Shown here: positions 54,298 to 62,432 of the stretch, piece by piece
Numbering within the stretch: position 1 is the first letter of the stretch
How the letters are laid out: each line of letters starts with the position of its first letter
NCBI RefSeq assembly: GCF_000687915.1
Contig: NZ_JHZY01000002.1
Span: forward strand, 1,488,001 to 1,552,000
DNA: 64,000 nucleotides
Reading direction: 5' to 3'
Origin: Leeuwenhoekiella sp. MAR_2009_132
GTDB taxonomy: Bacteria; Bacteroidota; Bacteroidia; Flavobacteriales; Flavobacteriaceae
Translations under genes and position numbers: made by a program
The notes under the pieces: generated by a model
Told to the model about the DNA's origin: nothing
The model's database searches: none
Seen by the model: the letters and a program-made list of their open reading frames with translations, nothing else

Positions 54298-55696
54298 CGG
54301 TTCTATTTGTAAGTTCAAATTCAATTTCTTCAAGACTTTTCCCTTTAGTTTCGGGTAATTTGCTTTTTATAAACAAATACCCTAGAATACAAATACCACT
54401 ATACACCCAGAACGTACCATAAGAACCTAAAAGATCATTTAAGATAGGAAAGGTGAAGGTTAGAATAAATGAAGCTATCCATAGTGAGAATGTAGCAATA
54501 GACATAGCAACTCCTCTTAATCGATTAGGAAAAATCTCTGATAACACTACCCAGGTTATAGGCGCAAGAGACATAGAATATATAGCGATAGCTACAATCA
54601 CTAAGATTAAAACCGGTAAGCCTTTAAACTCAAAATAATACGCTCCTCCTAATAATGCATATACAAGAGCAAGACCAATAGAACCAAAAATCATTAATTT
54701 TCTGCGACCCCAGCTGTCAACCGTACGCATTGCAACAAAAGTAAATATGAGGTTTACGCTTCCTGTAATAATGATATTAAAAAGCATATCTCCTACACTA
54801 TAACCAGCAGCGGTAAATATCTCTTCGGCATAGTTAAATATGATATTAATACCGCACCATTGCTGAAAAAATGCCAATACAATACCTATAGTTAAAATGG
54901 GAAGTACTTTTTTGCTTCGTAACTCAGATAGCTTAATTTTTTGCTTACCTCCTTCTTTAAGAGTAAGCTTCATATTTTCTAATTCGCTGTTAGCATAACG
55001 TGATCCACCTATACGCTTAAGCACATCTAAGGCAGCACTGTCTTCATTAATTTTAGCTAAGAATCGCGGACTCTTAGGTACTAAAAACATAAGTATAAAG
55101 AATAAACCTGCTGGGATTAATTCTGCCCAGAACATCCATCTCCATCCTGTTTGCCCGTTCCAGGAAGCCAGCATTTGATCATCATTAAGACCATCAGGTA
55201 TTGTATCTGCAATAAGAAAGTTTGCTATTTGTGCAGCAAGAATACCTATTACAATCGTTAGTTGATTGATGGCTACAAACTGCCCTCTGTATTTTGCAGG
55301 TGCTATCTCTGCAATATACATAGGCGATAAAGTAGAGGCTAAACCAATACCTAACCCTCCAATAAGTCTGTACACTATAAACGGTGTAAAATCATCAACA
55401 TAACCCGTACCAAAAGCAGAAAGCGTAAATAGAGCTGCAGCTAAAATAAGCGGAATTTTACGACCATACTTATCTGCCACCAATCCTGAAATTACCGCTC
55501 CAAAAATACAACCTACCAGTGCGCTACTCATAGCCCACCCTTGTAAAGAAGGCATTTCATTTATACTAAAATAGAGCTCATAAAAAGGTTTTGCCCCACC
55601 TATAACTACCCAATCATAACCAAAAAGAAATCCCCCCATTGCAGATACAAGCGCAAGGAAAAGCAAGTATTTAAAATTGAATTTTGTGTTTTGCAT
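54287..55696 (-). CDS. MFS sugar transporter (sugar porter family)
   Basis: 469 residues with twelve membrane segments. The family signatures are GGFLFGYDWVVIGG in helix 1, ADKYGRKIPL in the first loop, MYIAEIAPAKYRGQFVAINQ at helix 4-5, VPKSPRFLAK after helix 6, and PETKGKSLEE at the C-terminus. It would bring a monosaccharide released by the neighbouring enzymes across the inner membrane, by proton symport as for most relatives. The central acidic and aromatic residues do not reveal the sugar. It lies between GH30 (18-base gap) and the esterase (11-base overlap). Confidence 0.9.
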   Translation of the reverse strand: MQNTKFNFKYLLFLALVSAMGGFLFGYDWVVIGGAKPFYELYFSINEMPSLQGWAMSSALVGCIFGAVISGLVADKYGRKIPLILAAALFTLSAFGTGYVDDFTPFIVYRLIGGLGIGLASTLSPMYIAEIAPAKYRGQFVAINQLTIVIGILAAQIANFLIADTIPDGLNDDQMLASWNGQTGWRWMFWAELIPAGLFFILMFLVPKSPRFLAKINEDSAALDVLKRIGGSRYANSELENMKLTLKEGGKQKIKLSELRSKKVLPILTIGIVLAFFQQWCGINIIFNYAEEIFTAAGYSVGDMLFNIIITGSVNLIFTFVAMRTVDSWGRRKLMIFGSIGLALVYALLGGAYYFEFKGLPVLILVIVAIAIYSMSLAPITWVVLSEIFPNRLRGVAMSIATFSLWIASFILTFTFPILNDLLGSYGTFWVYSGICILGYLFIKSKLPETKGKSLEEIEFELTNRTDEK

Positions 55697-55714
55697 TTAA
55701 ATGATTTTAATAAA

Positions 55715-57340
55715 TTATAAATTGGTATTTGTAAGCGTTGTAATACTTCTCGCTGCTAGTGTAACGTGATTACTCGATAGTGTACGATGTTCCAGATTTT
55801 TGTCTTCTGAAGTTTCATAAGCGTGCAAAAATTTAGTATCTGAAGTATTAATCTTTATTTGCTGATCTGCGTCTGCATAATTAATTAATACAACAACCTG
55901 ATCACCGGTATCTGGATTCTTATATGCGGAAATCATTAAATCCTGATATTGATCTTCAAGACTTTTAGAATTATTATAGCTCGCCGCTATCCGCTGAAAA
56001 CCCGGACGAATAAATCTGGAGTAATTTCCTAAGGCCCACAATAATTTTGAATCGTGAAATTCACCGTCGGTTTTAAGAGCGGTTTTATTGTACATATCCT
56101 CAGGGTTACCGGTATCTAAATAGATTAACCCATCTTTAAAATCTGCAATTGTTATAGCCGTCCACCATTGCCAGGATTTTGCATTAGCTAAAGTGAGATC
56201 TGCGTGAATAACACGAGCGACATACAATGCTGTTGCTATACCTAAATCACGATTTTGACCACCACCTATATCTTTTGAATCTTCAAGTATACAAAACTCA
56301 CTTTGCCAGTAATCAATGTTATTTTGTATAAGTTCTTGATTAAGCTTTTGCCGTATCTGTATTAAATCCTGAACCGGCCAGGTGGTAAAATAACTATGTC
56401 CTGAAACGGTAGGTATTACATTACTCAAATCTTTTATATATGTGTCTATTTTTCTAGAAGTATCAGCATAAAACTCTTTAATCTGCTCTGATCTCTCGGG
56501 TTTATTATGTTCTGAGTATAGAAAACGTAAATCTGCTGCTTCGGCTAAAACTAGTTTAGCACCTAACTTTTTCTCTTCAATACCTGCATTCAATAACCGG
56601 GTAAGTTGTGCTATATTGTTATTTGTGGCCGGCGTACCCTCTTGTGTAGGCTTCTCCCAATCCCACTGCGGTTCATTAATGGGGCTCAAATAATCAAACG
56701 GAAGACCTTCTGCCTCAAAATGTTTCAAAACCTCAACCATAAAGCTGGCATAAGCTTCATAAAAAATAGGCTTAAGATTCATTTGGCCGTTTTTTGTAGC
56801 TGCATAGCCTTTCTGATTAAATGACCAGAACGTAGGTGCCGCAATAGAAAATGCCAAATATTTTTCTACTCCTGCATCTTTCGCTTTGCGTAAAAACCAT
56901 TGTTGCCCTGCTTGCTTGGACCAATCGTAGTTTCCTGCTGCATCAATAAAAGACTCTCCACGACGCCATTCGTTTTTAATGTCTGAATCATCACCCTGCT
57001 CTGTAGTGCCTGCACTTATATAGAAGCGCCATAGTGACAATCCTATACCCTTTGGATTACCATTAGCATCAAGCTCCTGACTAAAAAGCCAATCTGCCAT
57101 TTGCTGTTTTTTTGCTGTAGGCCAATTTGCTCCTACAAACTGACAGCGCCATGCATCTGAAGCTCCAAAACCATCAATGACTTGAAATTTTTTATTAGCG
57201 TCAACTTCAAGCTCTAGTACCTGAGCTTTTACAGGTATTGAGAAAAGTAAGATAAAGGCCATTAGAAGTAAGCAATTCAACACCATCTTAATTTGGCACA
57301 GTAGCTTTGCTTCTTTGTATAGGAACTTTTGATTTCGCAT
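55715..57340 (-). CDS. Glycoside hydrolase family 30-type enzyme, secreted
   Basis: 541 residues from ATG 57340. A start at 57286 (MVLNCLLLMAFILLFSIPVKAQ) gives a cleaner signal peptide and may be the true one. The mature enzyme begins FQVIDGFGASDAW, the typical GH30 opening. The general acid is Glu 223 in LSPINEPQWDWE and the nucleophile Glu 348 in DYWQSEFCIL. A C-terminal beta domain closes the fold (about 460-541). GH30 members act on beta-glucans, xylans or beta-1,6-galactans. The subfamily is not assigned. It starts four bases after the sulfatase stop. Confidence 0.85.
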   Translation of the reverse strand: MRNQKFLYKEAKLLCQIKMVLNCLLLMAFILLFSIPVKAQVLELEVDANKKFQVIDGFGASDAWRCQFVGANWPTAKKQQMADWLFSQELDANGNPKGIGLSLWRFYISAGTTEQGDDSDIKNEWRRGESFIDAAGNYDWSKQAGQQWFLRKAKDAGVEKYLAFSIAAPTFWSFNQKGYAATKNGQMNLKPIFYEAYASFMVEVLKHFEAEGLPFDYLSPINEPQWDWEKPTQEGTPATNNNIAQLTRLLNAGIEEKKLGAKLVLAEAADLRFLYSEHNKPERSEQIKEFYADTSRKIDTYIKDLSNVIPTVSGHSYFTTWPVQDLIQIRQKLNQELIQNNIDYWQSEFCILEDSKDIGGGQNRDLGIATALYVARVIHADLTLANAKSWQWWTAITIADFKDGLIYLDTGNPEDMYNKTALKTDGEFHDSKLLWALGNYSRFIRPGFQRIAASYNNSKSLEDQYQDLMISAYKNPDTGDQVVVLINYADADQQIKINTSDTKFLHAYETSEDKNLEHRTLSSNHVTLAARSITTLTNTNL

Positions 57341-57344
57341 AAAT

Positions 57345-58940
57345 CTAGTCTTTAGTTACTTTACTGTCCCACCAGGTTGCGTTAGGCTCATAATCTTTTG
57401 AAAGCATATTTTTACGCTCAGCTTCTAATCTGGGCAATAATCTATTTTTACGATCTTGATAAAGTTGTTTGGCTTTAGCAGCATCAAATTTTGGGTTTGC
57501 TATTGGTTTGTTTGCTCCTACTTCATCCAGATATTTTAAAAGCTCTTCTTGAAGTTGAGCAGTAAGCTCAACGTTTGCACTAGCAATATCATTTTGCTCA
57601 GATGGGTCACTTGATAGATTGTACAACTCACTTCTATTATTTTCCCAGTAGTAAATTAATTTGTAATCACCTTTTCTTATCATCGAGGAAGGTTCTCCTC
57701 CCTGATTACCATAATGCGGATAATGCCAAAATAAAGGACGCTCACTAAGTTTTTCTCCAGCAAACAAGGGCTTCAAACTAACGCCGTCTTTAGATTGATT
57801 TGATTTTTGAGGAAGTCCTGCTAAATCTAGCAAAGTAGGATAGAAATCTGCTCCTGTAACCGGATAGTCTATTTCTTTGGGTGCCGCTTTTACATAAGGA
57901 ACTTTAATGAAATAGGGCTCACGAATACCACCCTCCCATTGATATCCTTTACCACCACGAAGAGGTAAATTAGAAGTAGAAAATGCATCTCCTGAAGCTA
58001 CACCTCCATTATCTGAAGTAAAAACAATTATCGTATTATCTGCAATCCCTAGTTCTTCAAGTTTATCTAAAACAATCCCTACAGCTTTATCCATTTGCTC
58101 AACAAGTCCTGCATAAACAGGGTTATCTTGTTTAGTTCTAATAGGTAAAATGCGCTCCATCTCAAAACCTGCATCAGCTATACCTTGTTCTTCTGCCTTA
58201 TCTCTGTATTTACTCCAAGCCTCTTCACTGGTTTGTATGGGACCGTGAACCGCATAGAATGATAACATCGCAAAAAATGGTGCTCCATCTTGCTTCTCAA
58301 TAAATTGGTTAGTTTCTTTTGCCAGACGCATTGATAAATTCTCACCTGCTTCTTTATTAGGTAATTTTGGGTTTACCCAGGGAGAAAAATAACCACCCTT
58401 AGGACTTCCTACTTCCCAGCCACCTATATTTATGTCATACCCATTGTTTTCTGGAGTTGAAGGTGTGTCCCCCAGATGCCATTTGCCCGCAAAAAATGTG
58501 ATGTAGCCATTTTCTTTAAATGCCTCAGGCAATGTGATTGCGTTAGCGTCTAGTTTATGGTTATAAGATGCCGGCATAATTTTATTATTGCCTTTCCAGT
58601 CTGTGCCAGATGCAGCTCCAATCCAATCTGTAACCCCATGACGTGCGGTAGATTGACCAGTCATTATACTCGCTCTAGAGGGACTGCAAACCTGACTGGC
58701 AGCATATCCTTGAGTAAATATGGTACCTTCTTTTGCTATACGATCTATATTAGGAGTCTCATAATAATTACTTCCGCTAACACTTAAGTCATGTACACCT
58801 AAATCATCAGCCAGAATAAATACTATATTAGGTCTTACTGGATTCTCATCTGCAATTACATTTTTCTCTTGTTTTGAGCCACACGAAATCATGCCTAAAA
58901 AAAGAATTAGTGAAACTGTCAACATACCAGACTTTACCAT
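57345..58940 (-). CDS. Sulfatase lipoprotein (family S1, Cys-type)
   Basis: 531 residues from the ATG at 58940, chosen because it gives a good lipoprotein signal (MVKSGMLTVSLILFLGMISCG). An in-frame ATG at 58976 is only 12 bases from a promoter element. Metal ligands are in FILADDLGVHD, the formylglycine site is Cys 85 in SQVCSPSRASIMTG, and FTSDNGG and GKWHLGD follow. The C-terminus reads WHYPHYGNQGGEPSSMIRKGDYK, as in the sulfatase at 39536, so these two are close relatives. It is the first gene of the long minus-strand unit, with its own promoter. Confidence 0.92.
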   Translation of the reverse strand: MVKSGMLTVSLILFLGMISCGSKQEKNVIADENPVRPNIVFILADDLGVHDLSVSGSNYYETPNIDRIAKEGTIFTQGYAASQVCSPSRASIMTGQSTARHGVTDWIGAASGTDWKGNNKIMPASYNHKLDANAITLPEAFKENGYITFFAGKWHLGDTPSTPENNGYDINIGGWEVGSPKGGYFSPWVNPKLPNKEAGENLSMRLAKETNQFIEKQDGAPFFAMLSFYAVHGPIQTSEEAWSKYRDKAEEQGIADAGFEMERILPIRTKQDNPVYAGLVEQMDKAVGIVLDKLEELGIADNTIIVFTSDNGGVASGDAFSTSNLPLRGGKGYQWEGGIREPYFIKVPYVKAAPKEIDYPVTGADFYPTLLDLAGLPQKSNQSKDGVSLKPLFAGEKLSERPLFWHYPHYGNQGGEPSSMIRKGDYKLIYYWENNRSELYNLSSDPSEQNDIASANVELTAQLQEELLKYLDEVGANKPIANPKFDAAKAKQLYQDRKNRLLPRLEAERKNMLSKDYEPNATWWDSKVTKD

Positions 58941-58988
58941 ACTATTATATTTTGAAAGTTTAAAAACCAACTGCATTGTTCTTTCTCA

Positions 58989-58996
58989 AATTTATT
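58989..58996 (-). promoter_or_regulatory. Candidate -7 element of the sulfatase/GH operon
   Basis: On the minus strand TAAATTTG fits TAnnTTTG and lies 48 bases before the preferred ATG at 58940. No strong -33 element is seen at the usual distance. It stands after the terminator at 59228, where the long unit should begin. Confidence 0.45.
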
Positions 58997-59227
58997 CTAT
59001 CTGTAGGGTGTTTAAAATGGACTTATCAATTCAAAAAATGGATAATTTTACGAAATGGTTTTATAATTCGTTCAATTCTTCACAAAAAGGCTCTTAAACC
59101 CCTTTTTACTTAATGTTTCAAGTTTAAATTTAAGTGTTCTATTCCTACTGCATTTGATAACGACAGCAGTAGTGGCTATAAAAAAACGTTTGAAATTTTA
59201 GTAAACCGTAAAATTTTACAAAAAAAA

Positions 59228-59247
59228 AGATCTCTAGAGAGAGATCT
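59228..59247 (-). terminator. Rho-independent terminator after the second GH30 gene
   Basis: AGATCTCT (59228-59235) and AGAGATCT (59240-59247) form a perfect 8-bp stem around AGAG. Read on the minus strand it is followed by a run of T (A run at 59219-59227 on the plus strand). It ends transcription from the SusD/GH genes and separates them from the sulfatase unit. Confidence 0.85.
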
Positions 59248-59273
59248 TATAAATAACTAAAATTTCAAAAGAA

Positions 59274-60917
59274 TTAATTAAGTGGAGCACGCAAGGTAAC
59301 AATAGATTTTGCGGGTATTGTTATCTCTTCTGCATTAGTAGTTGATTTTCTTAAATTAGCTGTTGCGGAGGTTGTGTACATTTCAAAAGTATCACCTACA
59401 ACTGAAAACCTTTCTGCATATCCATCTAAAGCCAGATTTCTGGTATCCTCTGTAGCGTTTATCAATACCAAAACTATCTCTTTAGTTGTTGGATTTGTAA
59501 ATCCAGATATCATAAAATTTTCTATTGAGGCTACATCATTTGTGTAATCGGGATCTACAATAGCAAAACGAACCATACCCGGTTTTACAAATCTGCTGTA
59601 ATTACCTAGTGCCCATAATAGTTTATTTTCCCGTAACGTACCATCTGTATTTGATGGTCCATCTACATTAGGAGTATACAATATTAAATTAAAACGATTA
59701 GGGTGATCTCCAAATTGAGATTGATTAAAAGCTGTCCAGAAGCTCCAACCAGTCGCATTTCCATAAACCAAATCAGTGTGAATAATACGGGCAAGCCAAA
59801 GAGCATAATCTATATCCTCTAAAGTATTTACATCCCTATTTTGCTGATAGGCAGCGCCAAGTAAACTATACTCTGTTTGCCAGTAATCAAGATTTTGAGG
59901 ATTACTTTGTAATTTAGAATTTAGTGTTTTACGCTGTCGAAGTGATTCTTCAGTGGTGTTGTTACTAAAATAACTGTGACCGGCGACATGCTGGGAAAGG
60001 TTATTAAGATCACCAATATAGTTTGCACTAGATTCCTCCCAAAATTCTTCAATTTGATTTTCGGTATTAGTAGTCCCTTCAAAGAGATATTTTAATTGTG
60101 CAGCTTCCGGTATCATAATTTTAGCATTCACACCTTTCTCTGTAAATACTTCATCCATAATACGTGTAACTGCTGCAACTTCTGCATTAGTCGCTCGTGT
60201 ACCTGATTGTGAAGCCTCACCTATCACAGCATTCCATTCATATTGTGATTCATTAAATGCACAAATAGTTACAAAATTTAAACCTGCTTCCTCGTAGTGA
60301 TTCATAACGGTTGCTAAAAAATTTGAATAGGCTTTATAATTGCTTTCAGGAGCATTAAATGTGGCCACATCACTAGTGCTAAACGTATAGCCGTTTTTTG
60401 TCATAAAATATGGAGGCGTGGTTGCCCAGGCTGAAAATTTATTAACTCCATATTCCCGCGCTTTAGCCAAAAACCATTGCTCTCCTTCTTGCTTTGACCA
60501 ATCGTAAGTACCATCTGGACTCAGAAAGCATTCTGTCTCTCTAAACCAGGAATTAGATCGAAAACCACTATTAGATTGATCTGCAGCACCATCACCAATA
60601 ACGGTTCTCCATAAGCTAAGGCCTATGCCTTCAGGGTTACCCTGAGCATCATTTTGATTACTAAATAATAATTTAGCAGCAGCTTCTCGCTTTGCATCGG
60701 GCCATTTACCTACCCATTGATCTTGAAAACCTCCTGAGGCTCCAAAATGATCTATTGTTTGAAAAGTACTTTCAAGATTTATAGAAACGCCTTGAAATTC
60801 TGCATCAAATTTGGGATCATTAGGATCTGTAAAATTGTCTTTATCACAGCCTCCCATTATAATGATTATAAGAGAAACGCTTACAATTAGAAAAACTTTA
60901 CTTGCTAGTTTAATCAT
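59274..60917 (-). CDS. Glycoside hydrolase family 30-type enzyme, lipoprotein
   Basis: 547 residues with a lipobox (IIIIMGGC, Cys 24) followed by DKDNFTDPNDPKF, a peptide shared with the unrelated glycosidase upstream. The catalytic domain opens FQTIDHFGASGGF. The general acid is Glu 223 in ICAFNESQYEWN and the nucleophile Glu 349 in DYWQTEYSLLG. The C-terminal beta domain follows. It is a paralogue of the enzyme at 55715, about as long and with the same motif order. Anchoring to the outer membrane, probably the surface, suggests a first cut of the polymer, while the 55715 enzyme would act in the periplasm. Confidence 0.85.
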   Translation of the reverse strand: MIKLASKVFLIVSVSLIIIIMGGCDKDNFTDPNDPKFDAEFQGVSINLESTFQTIDHFGASGGFQDQWVGKWPDAKREAAAKLLFSNQNDAQGNPEGIGLSLWRTVIGDGAADQSNSGFRSNSWFRETECFLSPDGTYDWSKQEGEQWFLAKAREYGVNKFSAWATTPPYFMTKNGYTFSTSDVATFNAPESNYKAYSNFLATVMNHYEEAGLNFVTICAFNESQYEWNAVIGEASQSGTRATNAEVAAVTRIMDEVFTEKGVNAKIMIPEAAQLKYLFEGTTNTENQIEEFWEESSANYIGDLNNLSQHVAGHSYFSNNTTEESLRQRKTLNSKLQSNPQNLDYWQTEYSLLGAAYQQNRDVNTLEDIDYALWLARIIHTDLVYGNATGWSFWTAFNQSQFGDHPNRFNLILYTPNVDGPSNTDGTLRENKLLWALGNYSRFVKPGMVRFAIVDPDYTNDVASIENFMISGFTNPTTKEIVLVLINATEDTRNLALDGYAERFSVVGDTFEMYTTSATANLRKSTTNAEEITIPAKSIVTLRAPLN

Positions 60918-60954
60918 TATATACTTTTAGATGAGAGAGATCTTAAGTTATAGA

Positions 60955-62418
60955 TTAGTTAGATACTTTAAGAACTAGTTTATAAATCGTGTAAAGACTC
61001 TCTTCATTAATATTAAATACAATTGAATTGTCTTTTTTAAAATATGGCACTTCATTTATTAAAGTCATTGGCGTAGCTTCTGCTGTATCTACTAAGTTAC
61101 CCGGTTGCCAGATTTGAGCAGAAACCACCTCACTTATTTCGGTATCCAAATTTAATGTTACCGTTGTAAATGGAGTTTCCTTACCGATAACATAAACAAC
61201 CATAGTACCATCTTCTTGCAATGCTGCTGCAGCTCGTACAGTACCATCTGTAACATTTAAAACTTCTCCTCTGAAATCACTGGCCATATCTCCAAAAAGC
61301 TGAGCAGTAGGATATGCCAGGGTAAGTTGAAAATTAAAAAGACCCAGACCGGGGATTGCAGGATTTGTAGGAGGCCAGAATGCAGCTTCATCTGCTTCTG
61401 CTAAGGCGTGCTCATACATTTGTTCTACAAGCAGATTAGCACCCTGAGCATAAATTTTACCATTGTTATAGGCTTTTGAAGGAGCCCATTCAGAAAGAGA
61501 TAGGTAGCTCTTGCCCAGGTTTGTTTGACAAGCATCTATATTTGCCTGCAATTGACGTATATCGTGTGATTCTGAATCATAACCTGTATAAGTATGCAGT
61601 ATAAGACCATCTATATCGTCAAGCGCTGTTCCAAAAATTTGATTTAATTCTGTAAACTCGTCAGGCTGCGTGTAATCACCATTCACTAAAACCTTAAATG
61701 AAGCATCAGGAAATTTCTCATTAATGTGTCTTGCCAGACGTTTTGCAATCTCTCCATATTTTTTGAGTTTATCTTCGCGTTCAACTCCCTGGCCGGCAAA
61801 CTGTAGCCACCACTCGTTTCCTAATTCTACACTAAGAATATTGTTTGCTCCTGTACGCGTTATGGCTTCTTCTGCCTCATTTTTAAGAAGTTCAACAGCT
61901 GCCTCCCAGTTAGATGAAAAAAGAGTTTCCAACATCGCAAGGCGTATAGGCACCACAATACTTATTGCATTAGGATTTGATGCTTTAACCGTCTCAATAG
62001 TTGCTCCCTGCTGTGCAGGACTATTAGGCCAACCCGGAGTTGTGTTCTCACTCCAGTCATAAAATTCAGATTCAAAACCTCCCGGAAAGCGAATCAATTC
62101 ATAATTAATTTGTTCTAATGCTGCCTGAAATGCAGGATACATACCATTTTTGATTCTACGCCAGTCATTATTAACACCGTAAATACGTGGATTAATAGCT
62201 TTGCCATCAACGGTGCTTACACTAATTTCTGTAGTAAGATTTGAAGTTGCAAAATCAGGAACCTGATCTTCGGGAGTTTGACCTGTTGCATCAGAGGTGT
62301 CAACAACAGAGCCAAATCTTGGGTCATTGGGGTCTGTAAAATTATCACGCTCACAGCTCGATAAAAAAACGAGTATACTAACGAAAGTCAAAAATTTGAG
62401 TTTTCTAAAATTTTTCAT
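60955..62418 (-). CDS. Clan GH-A glycosidase, lipoprotein
   Basis: 487 residues from the ATG at 62418, chosen for its lipoprotein signal (MKNFRKLKFLTFVSILVFLSSC, Cys 22). Starts at 62433 and further upstream overlap the SusD gene. After the Cys comes ERDNFTDPNDPRF, shared with the GH30 lipoprotein. The barrel has IYGVNNDWRR, then LIRFPGGFESEFYDW, a general acid at Glu 202 in VELGNEWWLQ and a nucleophile at Glu 310 in LSLSEWAPSK. A small beta domain ends the protein. The pattern resembles GH51- or GH39-like arabinofuranosidases, but I could not fix the family. Confidence 0.72.
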   Translation of the reverse strand: MKNFRKLKFLTFVSILVFLSSCERDNFTDPNDPRFGSVVDTSDATGQTPEDQVPDFATSNLTTEISVSTVDGKAINPRIYGVNNDWRRIKNGMYPAFQAALEQINYELIRFPGGFESEFYDWSENTTPGWPNSPAQQGATIETVKASNPNAISIVVPIRLAMLETLFSSNWEAAVELLKNEAEEAITRTGANNILSVELGNEWWLQFAGQGVEREDKLKKYGEIAKRLARHINEKFPDASFKVLVNGDYTQPDEFTELNQIFGTALDDIDGLILHTYTGYDSESHDIRQLQANIDACQTNLGKSYLSLSEWAPSKAYNNGKIYAQGANLLVEQMYEHALAEADEAAFWPPTNPAIPGLGLFNFQLTLAYPTAQLFGDMASDFRGEVLNVTDGTVRAAAALQEDGTMVVYVIGKETPFTTVTLNLDTEISEVVSAQIWQPGNLVDTAEATPMTLINEVPYFKKDNSIVFNINEESLYTIYKLVLKVSN

Positions 62419-62432
62419 TTTAATTTTATTCA

